Assembly (NCBI GenBank): GCA_017509605.1
Contig: JAFWPH010000012.1
Coordinates: forward strand, 62,001-126,000
Reading direction: 5' to 3'
Length of the DNA: 64,000 nt
Source: Bacteroidaceae bacterium
Lineage (GTDB): Bacteria; Bacteroidota; Bacteroidia; Bacteroidales; Bacteroidaceae
Part shown: positions 10,101 to 20,665 of the stretch, in pieces
How positions within the stretch are numbered: position 1 is the stretch's first letter
Layout: every line of letters starts with the position of its first letter
The notes under the pieces: generated by a model
Seen by the model: only the letters and a program-made list of their open reading frames with translations
The model's database searches: none
Told to the model about the DNA's origin: nothing
Program-made: the position numbers and the translations under genes

Positions 10101-10748
10101 ACCGGAAACAACAGCTATAACTGGGATTACGGCAATCATGTAGAAGGCAGCGACTGGCGTGGGATGTTTCATCAACTCAGCACCAAGTTCAACCTTTCAC
10201 AAAGCATCGAAGGACTTCCAGCAGGAAACTATACCCTCTCATGTGAGGGATTCTACAAACCAATGAGTGATAACGACTACACTACAGTGAATGCATATCT
10301 CTTTATCGACAGCCATGAAAAGGCTATCCAACACGCACACAACGGTGAGGTGTCCAACAGGTTTTTTCCTGGCGACACATCCTTGGAAAACAGCTACACC
10401 ATAGGCAACCGCACTTACTATCAGCCCCAATGGTATAAGACTGATGCTGTGATACGTTATTTCGATAAAGGCATTTACCATAATGAACTGACCTTCGACT
10501 ACACTGGGCAATCTCCAATGACGATAGGCGTGAAAGACGAAATCGGGGAGCAAGGCTCATGGAGTGAAATCACAGGTTTCAGGCTTATCTATAACGGCAA
10601 TAACGAATCCAATTCCATTCCAACGATTATTCCGTTTAATTGTTCCACAAGATTCTATACGCTTGACGGCCGTCAAGTAAGTGCTCCTCAACGAGGTGTT
10701 TACATCGTTGTCACATCGGAGGGAATAGTGAAAAAAGTTTATCGTTGA
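7185..10748 (+). CDS. Secreted GH30-family glycoside hydrolase with C-terminal modules
   Basis: A 1187-aa exported glycosidase. A signal peptide (residues ~1-27) precedes a GH30 TIM barrel plus beta domain (~30-515). The likely acid/base is Glu264 in CYQNEAY and the nucleophile Glu369 in QTESECG; WCSPWSPPQWMK is a typical GH30 segment. Known GH30 activities include beta-glucosidase, beta-glucosylceramidase, beta-1,6-glucanase and xylanase; the subfamily cannot be fixed here. Residues ~525-690 and ~960-1130 look like jelly-roll carbohydrate-binding regions, and a helical FIVAR-like stretch lies at ~700-780. The C-terminus (FYTLDGRQV...GVYIV) resembles the tail that directs Bacteroidetes proteins to the type IX secretion system. 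It is probably surface-attached and acts on plant or fungal polysaccharide. Confidence 0.85.
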   Translation: MIKNNFLICFALLIASGIKLQTTANAQNLKALQFTTTQKDVWTIKKADVGRKVIGKPQAVFSTSDVTSTFQAWGTCFNELDWYAIQRLSPTAQTEYYKRMFAPTGDLRFSLGRIPVGASDYAGPEDFYDPSVFHQRNEPINLEESWYSCDEMPEGETDFAMEHFTIERDKKHIIPFIKKAQEQNPNMTFWCSPWSPPQWMKKSHHYSNRAGYSNGLDVTYPSYTSTQFIMEPDYLNAHALYFSKFITAYGEEGIPITGMCYQNEAYTCNYYPNTSWEAKSTAIFNGDYLIPYLRKHHPGVKIWLGTMNTNHVDDVFEVILNYRSQSTDPDFNGKKLYELFDGIGFQWEGREAIAEMRKRYPDMEFIQTESECGNGTFDWGAGAHTFELIHHYLNNGCVTYTNWNSILGGNGRGPFMNWWQNGLLHLDINKRVAYYTPEFYAYKHYSHFIGDGTKILHKSSGQPLVLAAQRPDGTIVVVVGNENDKERTLTFSVDDKYMSVRVPANSFNTFVIADEATIENLAAEEGYGETAEEVTDCTSLIQNPTFNSLKGWTRKNTGSVDATAMTVLNQRAYNSFSTDFTSMDIHQDILNLQPGEYYLTCRSVCGEGLITDQHAYIIGYDDNPLTSESHAESAVKQNDAWDALSWELQTTGRITITEGQNIRIGYTSTSNGGQSGWFAVTDFHLYRIGEDVEGKAAASAKLEQELKEAQEKYDEVVDEAQTLVADEDNRYDTKAKAILAALIARQSDVIPLVNEPVMFDDLINELRDAMEQVKASANFSLFKGEKPVAGQTYYLYNIGQHKFVNIGYGSYGTQMGLDDGGLEFTLEASGNGYCLKTSTIGSDTYYGWLDVNPLSNVTLPSGIDAKYYLNSTTSKERLTFTAVAIPGVDNVYTIRFPSNGNKYLTYDTAYPTVVWLSSDGTNNNSCWQFVKKTERINALTDKNGGDASFMIVNSHFYHDYNAGWKGFTYKGQTGNNSYNWDYGNHVEGSDWRGMFHQLSTKFNLSQSIEGLPAGNYTLSCEGFYKPMSDNDYTTVNAYLFIDSHEKAIQHAHNGEVSNRFFPGDTSLENSYTIGNRTYYQPQWYKTDAVIRYFDKGIYHNELTFDYTGQSPMTIGVKDEIGEQGSWSEITGFRLIYNGNNESNSIPTIIPFNCSTRFYTLDGRQVSAPQRGVYIVVTSEGIVKKVYR

Positions 10749-10770
10749 AAATCCTCAATTTTCAATGTTT
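10745..10770 (+). terminator. Stem-loop at the end of the GH30 gene
   Basis: TTGAAAAT (10745-10752), a 5-base loop, ATTTTCAA (10758-10765), then TGTTTT. The stem overlaps the stop codon. Confidence 0.45.
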
Positions 10771-10930
10771 TAAAATGTCACGCCCCTATGACATTTTCGT
10801 ATATGATATTGCATAAAAATACGGAAAATCGCCCAAAAATGTCCATTTAGGATGCATCTTAATGCAGATTCCGCATAAATGCCCCCATTTTAACATTTAC
10901 TAAGAAACATTTGACACCAGCCTATTTGAC
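10765..10930. repeat. 166-bp dispersed repeat, left copy
   Basis: This block matches 15448-15613 in the same orientation and with the same length (about 89% identical by eye). It contains the hairpin AAAATGTCA...TGACATTTT (10772-10796) and ends in the shared TTGACACCAGCCTATTTGAC. The two copies bracket the large phosphatase-like gene. Confidence 0.8.
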
Positions 10931-11092
10931 GTTCCCTCTTTTCCTCCTCCCCTCCTTAGAATAGCTAACGCCTAAAGCCTAATAAGGACCCTCGACCCTT
11001 CAAAAATTTTTCTTAACTCTTAATTCTTAACTCTTAATTAAATAAGGCTCTTGACCCTTGACCAGCTAACGCCTAACGCCAAAAGCCTACAC
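10931..11092. repeat. Low-complexity dispersed intergenic repeats
   Basis: The words CCTCCCCTCCTTAGAATAGC and TTCTTAACTCTTAATTC recur at 6610-6640 and 15780-15950. No gene is seen here. Confidence 0.6.
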
Positions 11093-14000
11093 TTACCTCA
11101 CCAATACCTTCTGCCCGTTGCGGATGTAGATACCCTTCTTCAAAGTACCATCTTCCCATTTACTGTTCTCTATCTTTCGCCCAGAGAGGTCGTAGAGCGT
11201 GTTGTCGTGCTGTCGCAGAGTCTGGTCTGCATGAATCTCCTCTATGGCATTAGGAAGGTCTTGGGTGATGTCGTCTGTTAGCATGATGTCACGGAACTCG
11301 TCAATGTCAGCTTGGCTGACACCGATCTTCTCCACGAAGAAAGTATTGAACTTCTTTTGAAGAGTGGTACCCTTCAAGGCCTCGATGTAGTTGAAGAAAC
11401 CATCTTGTGTGCTGCGCACGCGTTGACCCGCCAAGGAGAATGACGTCAGCTCATAGTTCTTGTTCGACCTGTCTTTTGGCAGACCCAACAACCCTTCGAG
11501 CAGCAGAGAGAGAAGACCTGTGCGGTCGGCTCCCCAGATACAGTGGAAGTAGATGCTCTTGCCCTTGCGCAGATTCGTCATGATCAAGTCGAACTCATCC
11601 CTCCAATGACCGTAGCTTTCCTCAGATTCCATGTTCTCTGGATAACAGTCGTTGCAGTTGGCGAAGTAGAAGGTCTTGGCTGTGGTTGTGAAGTTGAAGA
11701 CCGATTTCCCTGAACCATTCTCATAGTCTTTACGAAGGTCTATCTCCGCTCCGATACCAAGGTTGCGAAGGCGCTTGATATCGGCTGCCGTAGCCACGTG
11801 GCCGCCATTCATCTCGCCACCGCGATAAATCAATCCATAGCGGATGTACTTCTTGTCTGAGGTCTGCCAGCCGCCCAAATCACGGATATTGCTGATGCTG
11901 GGAGCGTAGATCATGCGAAGATAACCATCGGTGTGGAACTGTCCCTGCCCCACGACGGAGTTGTCGTCAGAAAGGACTTCGTAATAGTAGGTACGCTGGG
12001 GCACGAGGTTTGGCACATAGAGCAACTTGTTGTCTGTCAGATAGCTGCTCAGTGTCTGAGCCTCACTCAAATCCTCATGGGTGGAATAGTGAAGCGTGTA
12101 TTTAGCGTTGATGCCGCCAACCACGGGAACGCCTACATTGTTGGGCAGGTCGCGTCGGGCGGGCGGTGCCAGATTGTAGTTGTCTATGTGGCTGCTGCTG
12201 GTGGTTGTATAGTTTTCCAACTGGATGAAGCGGCGTGCTTGCAGGTTCTCAAGGTTCACCGTGAAGTCCATGCTCATGGGGTCACAAACGGTGAAGGTGA
12301 GGTTTTCGGCCTTGGTCACTGTCTTGCCGTCAATGGAGGTGGTTGTCCACGTGAAGTTCGCGGGGTCGGCCGTGATGACTCCACCGTCCCAAGGCAACGG
12401 AACGATGTCGGCTACCTTGCTACTAATCTTCGTCTTGGGCATGGTGAATGAGGCGATGTCCTCCTGGCTATTGATGACGCAGGGCTCTCCAGCGCGTATG
12501 ATAGTCACAGGATACAAGGTAGCCTGGCCATCGAGAATGCTGCCGACGGCATAAAGCTGACGTGTGTTGTCGCTTTGGAGCTCGAATGGCATACAAAGCG
12601 GTGTCAGTGTCCCTGCGGTCACACTTTTGATGATGGTGGTGTCTGGCGTATTGCCGTAAAGCAGTTGCCGGTGGCTGGCCAGAAGCCAGTTGTCGCTCCT
12701 GCTGACGGCATTGATGCGGAAGCCCACATTCAGCTGTCCGTCAGTCTGTAAATCGCTCTCCACCACAGCGGGATAGTCGCCCTGCAGAAAAGCACTCATG
12801 GCTGTCGATTCGGTCATGGGAAGACTGCGTCCGTCGATGGTGGAGTAGATGTCTGTAGCTGTGGCGGCGGCATGACGTGCGTCGTCGAAGATGTTCAGGA
12901 CTGGCGACTGCTTCATATTGATGAATATAAATGCCGGATGCTCCTCTGTGCCTGCCTCATACAGTTCCAGTGCGGTGCTCATCGTCGTCGGACGGTAGAG
13001 GGCATTGGCTCGGAAGGTGTAGTGACCTGCAGGCATGTTGTCGAGATTCTCTGATATGGTGGTGAGTTGAGTTTTGTTGTTGGAGCACAGTGTACCCTTG
13101 CCCTTGAGCAGAACGGTGAGATTGAACTGTCCTGTGGCCGTTGTCCCTGTCTTGACAAGATCCAAGAGGGCGGTACGAAGGCGGTCGTTCTGCTGGGTGA
13201 TTTCCTCATCGGTGATCTCCTCAGCCAGCAATGCAGCACGCACTTCACTGAGCACAGCGTCATAATTGCTGCGGTCAAGAGCCTGACTGGCTATCTCTTC
13301 GTAGCGGTTGGCTATGGACATGCGGCGTTCCATCTCATAGTCCTCGGTCTGGCCGAAGTAGATGAGGCGGAAGTTGTCGGCTCGGAACCAACTGGCGGAG
13401 CGCATGCCGATGGTGAGGTTCGGCTCTGAGGGCGTCAGATAGATGGTCACCTCGTAGGTCTGCCGGAACTCGGACTTCGATGGGGGTATGAAACTGAATA
13501 CGTAGTCGTTGCCGTAGAGCTCCACTGGGGTCTTCACACTGGAATAGGTGTTGCTGGAGGCCAGGGCACGCAGCCTGTATTCACCGGGTTTCATGTCGTA
13601 GAGCGTCTGTTCCACATACTGTTCTGGTGTGCCGTAGGAATAGTTGTCGCTGATGGACCAGGTGTTGAACAGGAAGGTGCCTTCGGTGCCACTCGTCTCA
13701 TAGACACCCTCGTTTTTCTTGGCACCGATGTCACCACCGCCACTGGGGTGGCCTACAACCCATCCATCCGTGGTGCCCGTCTCAAACGAAGGATTGGTGA
13801 TGAGGTAGGTCACATCGCTGACATCGCCTGACTCGCCCTGATAGTAGAGTTCAAAGTTGTCGAAACATGTCCAAGTTGCCCATACCCCCACGCTGGAGCG
13901 CAAGCCTATGGTTAAGTCACCGCGCTTGAGATGGTTGATGGTGAGGGTGTTCCAGTACTTGCCATTGTTGAAAAACTTATTGGCATCGCTCATGCTGTTG

Positions 14001-15199
14001 GGCATCCAGTAGTTCGTACCGTTGACCGTGTACTGCGTACCGCCGAGGGCGTTGGTTGTCTGGGCATCACGAGTGATGAGCGACAGCGTCATCTCTTCGT
14101 CATTGGCATAGAGATAACCCTCAGACTGCGTGAGCGTTCCGTTTAGGAAACTGGTCATTGCCTTATCGTTGGCATCTTGCGAGCGTTGGTATCCTTGCAG
14201 TCGCAACATGTAGGTTCCCTGGGGCATGTCAGGCATCGTCTGGTGGAAATTGTAGCTCTTGGACCAGAACTCAGCGTCGCCGTGGGCCTGGAATCCTGGT
14301 TCCGTGCCGTCCCACCCTGCCGCGTTGTTGCAGGGAAACGAGGCATTGATGAGCAACGGTGTGACATTCAGCTGGTAGCCTTTTGCCAGTGTGATGCTGT
14401 TGAGGAAGGAGCAACCTGCGGCGCGCAGAACCTTGATTGCCGACAAGATCTCGGACTCTGTGGTGGCGGCATCCACTGCTGTCTTGGCCGTTGCCAGCGC
14501 TTCGGTCAGGACTGTTCGCTCAGAGTCGTCACAACTGATGTTGGTCTTGTCCTTAGCGAGCGCTTCCAGCATCTTGCGCATCTCGTTGTGAGCTATGTAA
14601 GGCGACGATTCCTTCAAGGCTAAAATGGGGTCGTAAAGCGACCCTTCAGCAAAGCATTGCCAGTAATATTTGTTGGCTGATGAGCTGTTGCCCATGGTGT
14701 AACTGACATAGTTGCCGTTGCCCACACATTGGAACTGGAAACCCTTGCCCACTGTGTACGTGATGCGCCATACACCCAGACCGTCGGCATCCTGACCATA
14801 GACGTGACTCTTACCCGAAGGCTCACTCTCGCCAGCGAAAAAACACCAGCCCGCGCTGTTCATGTAGGCCGAGCCGCCAATACCGTTGGGAAACTTCTCA
14901 TGCAGACCGTTTGAGATGCTGATGCGATAAACCTTCTCACCATTATAGGTCACGGCTTGGGCTTTCAACAGGTAGTAATAATCCTTGCCGTTGCAGATGA
15001 TGGCCGACTCGCGAGGCGACATCACATTCTGGTTGTTGCCCCTCGTCCAATAGGGACTCTTATATGTGCCGTTGTCACTGTAGGCCATGATAAAATACTG
15101 TGTCGTGAGGTCTTCCACTTTCTGGAGTTCAACATCTTCAGCGTGTGCTGGCGTCAACGACATAAAAGCAAGCAGAATCAGGAAGAAATAATTTTTCAT
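11093..15199 (-). CDS. Giant secreted protein with C-terminal tyrosine-phosphatase-like domain and sorting tail
   Basis: A 1368-aa exported protein. A signal peptide (MKNYFFLILLAFMSLTPAHA) is followed by several beta-rich modules that look like carbohydrate- or ligand-binding repeats (two similar ones at ~270-455 and ~470-640), helical spacers (~200-250 and ~645-700), a fibronectin-like region (~1035-1100), and a phosphatase domain of the Y_phosphatase3 type. The P-loop HCIWGADRTG gives the C-x5-R signature with Cys1220. The C-terminus (LYDLSGRKIE...KKGIYIRNGQKVLVR) is a Bacteroidetes sorting tail. Known: this phosphatase fold acts on phosphotyrosine or phosphoinositides. An extracellular version on a large adhesive scaffold is odd and the substrate is unknown. 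The gene stands alone, flanked by direct repeats. Confidence 0.8.
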   Translation of the reverse strand: MKNYFFLILLAFMSLTPAHAEDVELQKVEDLTTQYFIMAYSDNGTYKSPYWTRGNNQNVMSPRESAIICNGKDYYYLLKAQAVTYNGEKVYRISISNGLHEKFPNGIGGSAYMNSAGWCFFAGESEPSGKSHVYGQDADGLGVWRITYTVGKGFQFQCVGNGNYVSYTMGNSSSANKYYWQCFAEGSLYDPILALKESSPYIAHNEMRKMLEALAKDKTNISCDDSERTVLTEALATAKTAVDAATTESEILSAIKVLRAAGCSFLNSITLAKGYQLNVTPLLINASFPCNNAAGWDGTEPGFQAHGDAEFWSKSYNFHQTMPDMPQGTYMLRLQGYQRSQDANDKAMTSFLNGTLTQSEGYLYANDEEMTLSLITRDAQTTNALGGTQYTVNGTNYWMPNSMSDANKFFNNGKYWNTLTINHLKRGDLTIGLRSSVGVWATWTCFDNFELYYQGESGDVSDVTYLITNPSFETGTTDGWVVGHPSGGGDIGAKKNEGVYETSGTEGTFLFNTWSISDNYSYGTPEQYVEQTLYDMKPGEYRLRALASSNTYSSVKTPVELYGNDYVFSFIPPSKSEFRQTYEVTIYLTPSEPNLTIGMRSASWFRADNFRLIYFGQTEDYEMERRMSIANRYEEIASQALDRSNYDAVLSEVRAALLAEEITDEEITQQNDRLRTALLDLVKTGTTATGQFNLTVLLKGKGTLCSNNKTQLTTISENLDNMPAGHYTFRANALYRPTTMSTALELYEAGTEEHPAFIFINMKQSPVLNIFDDARHAAATATDIYSTIDGRSLPMTESTAMSAFLQGDYPAVVESDLQTDGQLNVGFRINAVSRSDNWLLASHRQLLYGNTPDTTIIKSVTAGTLTPLCMPFELQSDNTRQLYAVGSILDGQATLYPVTIIRAGEPCVINSQEDIASFTMPKTKISSKVADIVPLPWDGGVITADPANFTWTTTSIDGKTVTKAENLTFTVCDPMSMDFTVNLENLQARRFIQLENYTTTSSSHIDNYNLAPPARRDLPNNVGVPVVGGINAKYTLHYSTHEDLSEAQTLSSYLTDNKLLYVPNLVPQRTYYYEVLSDDNSVVGQGQFHTDGYLRMIYAPSISNIRDLGGWQTSDKKYIRYGLIYRGGEMNGGHVATAADIKRLRNLGIGAEIDLRKDYENGSGKSVFNFTTTAKTFYFANCNDCYPENMESEESYGHWRDEFDLIMTNLRKGKSIYFHCIWGADRTGLLSLLLEGLLGLPKDRSNKNYELTSFSLAGQRVRSTQDGFFNYIEALKGTTLQKKFNTFFVEKIGVSQADIDEFRDIMLTDDITQDLPNAIEEIHADQTLRQHDNTLYDLSGRKIENSKWEDGTLKKGIYIRNGQKVLVR

Positions 15200-15250
15200 A
15201 TCATTAGGAATAATTAGGTAACAAAAAAAGGAAAATCAGATTTTCGACTA

Positions 15251-15258
15251 CAAACATA
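15251..15258 (-). promoter_or_regulatory. Putative -7 element (TATGTTTG) for the phosphatase-like gene
   Basis: On the minus strand TATGTTTG fits TAnnTTTG and lies about 50 bases before the start codon. No exact TTTG -33 box is found at the expected spacing. Confidence 0.45.
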
Positions 15259-15447
15259 AACAAAAAAACACATTTTCAAGTATGAAAAATGGAAAAAAAT
15301 CACATTTCCCTCCTTTTTTGCTGGCTTTTTTGTTGACCCCTCTCTATAGAAACTACAGAACTCTATCCATCAATGGGTACCTTTTGACACCTGTCTTTGT
15401 GGCATCGCCAACTTCACCCAGGGATAACACGCTTAGCCCCCTTGACC

Positions 15448-15613
15448 ATGTTTCATAATGTCACGCCCCTATGACATTTTTGTATATGACATTGCATAGA
15501 AATACGGTAAATCGCCACAAAACACCCATTTTAGATGCATTTTAATGCAGATTCTGCATAAACGCCCCCGTTTTAACATTTACCATGAAACATTTGACAC
15601 CAGCCTATTTGAC
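15448..15613. repeat. 166-bp dispersed repeat, right copy
   Basis: Direct repeat of 10765-10930. The ends of this copy are inverted repeats of each other (ATGTTTCAT 15448-15456 and ATGAAACAT 15585-15593), and an internal hairpin AATGTCA...TGACATT is kept. This resembles a MITE or a repeated structured RNA. Confidence 0.8.
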
Positions 15614-15970
15614 CTTAATTTGCCTTAATTTGACCTTTATTTGACCTTAATTGTGTATAGTTGTTCCGTCGCGTCCGTAGCGGCTCCTTCCTATCCCGCA
15701 GGGATATCTTGATTAATGTTGTGATAAGTTGTTTCCAATTTAACCATCCGCATGGCCAGAATGCCTTTAGGCGTTCTCTCCTTTACTCCTCCCCTCCTTA
15801 GAATAGCTAACGCCTGCTAAGGACTCTCGCCTCTTCAAAAAGTTTTCTTAACTCTTAATTCTTAACTCTTAATTAAATAAGGCTAAAGCCTACTCTCGAC
15901 CCTTCAAATAGTTTTCTTAACTCTTAATTCTTAACTCTTAATTAAATAAGGCTAAAGCCTACTAAGCCCT
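15614..15970. repeat. Intergenic patchwork of short dispersed repeats
   Basis: The 890-bp gap 15200-16090 holds no gene. After the 166-bp repeat come TTTGACCTTAATT-type iterations (15606-15650), an ATCCC-GCA-GGGAT stem (15695-15710), the block shared with 6590-6645, and two tandem copies of a unit containing TTCTTAACTCTTAATTC and AATAAGGCTAAAGCCTACT (about 15840-15965). Confidence 0.65.
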
Positions 15971-16013
15971 TCAAAATACATTACCAACACTTCCCTAATT
16001 CCGTAAAAATGGC

Positions 16014-16021
16014 TACTTTTG
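16014..16021 (+). promoter_or_regulatory. Putative -7 element (TACTTTTG) for the nucleoside hydrolase gene
   Basis: TACTTTTG fits TAnnTTTG and lies about 70 bases before the ATG at 16091. The -33 region (TTCC) is poor. Confidence 0.45.
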
Positions 16022-16090
16022 CATCGTTATATCGAATGAACGCAACAAGGGCAAAAACAATTCGGCCCTTATCATAACAACTAAATCACA

Positions 16091-17143
16091 ATGAAAAAAC
16101 TACATTCACATTTGATAGCACCGCTTCTTTGCTGCTGTATCGTTGCCTTCTTCACTTCCTGTTCCAAGAACTCCACAACGAAGAACGACATCCCCGAATA
16201 TACAGGAATACCACTCGTCATTCTCGATACCGACATCGGTTCTTCCACTGACGACCTCTTCTCTCTCGAAATGCTCTACCACTACGAGGAACTGGGACGC
16301 TGCCGGCTATTGGGCGTGGTGGTGGACCGTGAAGGTGAGGACTGCGCAGCATGCGCCGATGTGATGAACACTTATTTCGGTCATCCCGATGTGCCCATCG
16401 GACTGGTGCGCGAGGGCATCAAGAACCCTTCGGTTTGGATCAACTACAAGGCCTTGCCTACTTACAAGCTGGAGAACGGACAACCTATGTTCAAACATAG
16501 TGTCACTAACTACTCCACCTTGCCTGACGGATGGCAACTCTACCGCAAGTTACTCGCCACTCAGCCCGACCGCAGTGTAAGCATCTGCTCTACAGGGTTC
16601 GTCACTTGTTTGGCTCAATTGCTTCTGTCCGAACCCGATGAATACTCTTCTCTGACAGGCGTGGAACTCGTGCGCCAGAAAGTGAAATGCGCTTACGTCA
16701 TGGGAGGTATTTTCGGCGAAGCCATCGAGCCTGACTACAATTTCGGACAAGGTATTTCTTTCGCAATGGATTTCTTCCGTCTTTGGCCCAAAGATGTCGA
16801 TATCGTCTTTTCACCCGCTGAGGTGGGCGACCCCATCGAATATGTACCTGAACAGGTCATCAGCGACATTGCCTGGACCGACATCCATCCCATCAAGCAG
16901 GTCTATTTGACTTGCAACTGCAACACGGGACAGAAGATGTGGGACCCCATGACCGTTATTCACGCCCTTGAGGGAGATGCGTTGTTCAACATCTCAGGAC
17001 GTGGCACAGCCACCATAACCCCCAATGCCGAGACCATTTTCACACCATCTGCCTCTGGCAACTGCCGTTACCAAAAGCCTGGCACTGCCGAGTGGAACTC
17101 CGTCATACTCCAGATGATCAGAAGCTTCAATATGAGCCACTGA
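16091..17143 (+). CDS. Lipoprotein nucleoside hydrolase-like protein
   Basis: A 350-aa protein with a lipoprotein signal (lipobox FTSC, Cys24) and an inosine/uridine-preferring nucleoside hydrolase fold. The calcium-binding N-terminal signature is present as DTDIGSSTDD (Asp46, 48, 54, 55). Known: the family hydrolyses the N-glycosidic bond of ribonucleosides; some members act on other ribosides. A periplasmic or surface lipoprotein form, next to a GH2 glycosidase, suggests scavenging of nucleosides or related glycosides. The gene is preceded by a -7 element and followed 170 bp later by the GH2 gene on the same strand. Confidence 0.82.
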   Translation: MKKLHSHLIAPLLCCCIVAFFTSCSKNSTTKNDIPEYTGIPLVILDTDIGSSTDDLFSLEMLYHYEELGRCRLLGVVVDREGEDCAACADVMNTYFGHPDVPIGLVREGIKNPSVWINYKALPTYKLENGQPMFKHSVTNYSTLPDGWQLYRKLLATQPDRSVSICSTGFVTCLAQLLLSEPDEYSSLTGVELVRQKVKCAYVMGGIFGEAIEPDYNFGQGISFAMDFFRLWPKDVDIVFSPAEVGDPIEYVPEQVISDIAWTDIHPIKQVYLTCNCNTGQKMWDPMTVIHALEGDALFNISGRGTATITPNAETIFTPSASGNCRYQKPGTAEWNSVILQMIRSFNMSH

Positions 17144-17287
17144 GCCTTAAGTGCATCAAGTGACTTGTCACGCCTTCCACGCTGTAGCCTCCACAGAAGC
17201 TACGAAAAATACCCTTCTTGAAAGATGACAACGAGAACAGTCAGCTATTCCTATAGTCCCAAGGGCTTTGCCCTAAATGATTCTTAA

Positions 17288-20416
<3,129 letters not shown>

Positions 20417-20472
20417 ATTCCGTTCACGCTGACTAATCCTAAAGACCGAAGACTAAAAGCAAGAAGTAAAAA

Positions 20473-20571
20473 GGCCTACCAAAGGGAATCTGCATTTCCG
20501 GCACCGTGACCAATCTCGACGGAGAGTTCACGCTGGAAGGCGTCAACTCGGGCAAACTTAACATTTCGTTA
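20473..20571 (+). pseudogene. Remnant of a SusC/TonB-receptor carboxypeptidase-like N-terminal domain
   Basis: One frame reads GLPKGICISGTVTNLDGEF followed by TLEGVNSGKLNIS. This is the typical carboxypeptidase-regulatory-like fold at the start of SusC outer-membrane receptors (GTVT-N-DG-F-L-V pattern). It has no start codon and no continuation, so it is read as a decayed piece of a lost sugar-uptake receptor. Confidence 0.6.
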
Positions 20572-20617
20572 AACTCTTTGTTTCTTACCTTTTCTTGCTC
20601 AGGTCAAGAGTTTGTCA

Positions 20618-20625
20618 TACTTTTG
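20618..20625 (+). promoter_or_regulatory. Promoter element (CTTG-N20-TACTTTTG) for the WG-repeat gene
   Basis: TACTTTTG at 20618-20625, with CTTG at 20594-20597 as a 3-of-4 match to the -33 box and a 20-base spacer; leader of about 37 nt. Confidence 0.5.
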
Positions 20626-20665
20626 AAGGCAGTTATAAGGATTTAACCAAAAAACACGATAAATC

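Noticed and set aside
11933-14914. Several long plus-strand frames opposite the phosphatase-like gene
   Set aside because: Low-complexity antisense shadows without recognisable domains or promoters; the minus-strand frame has a signal peptide and catalytic motif.
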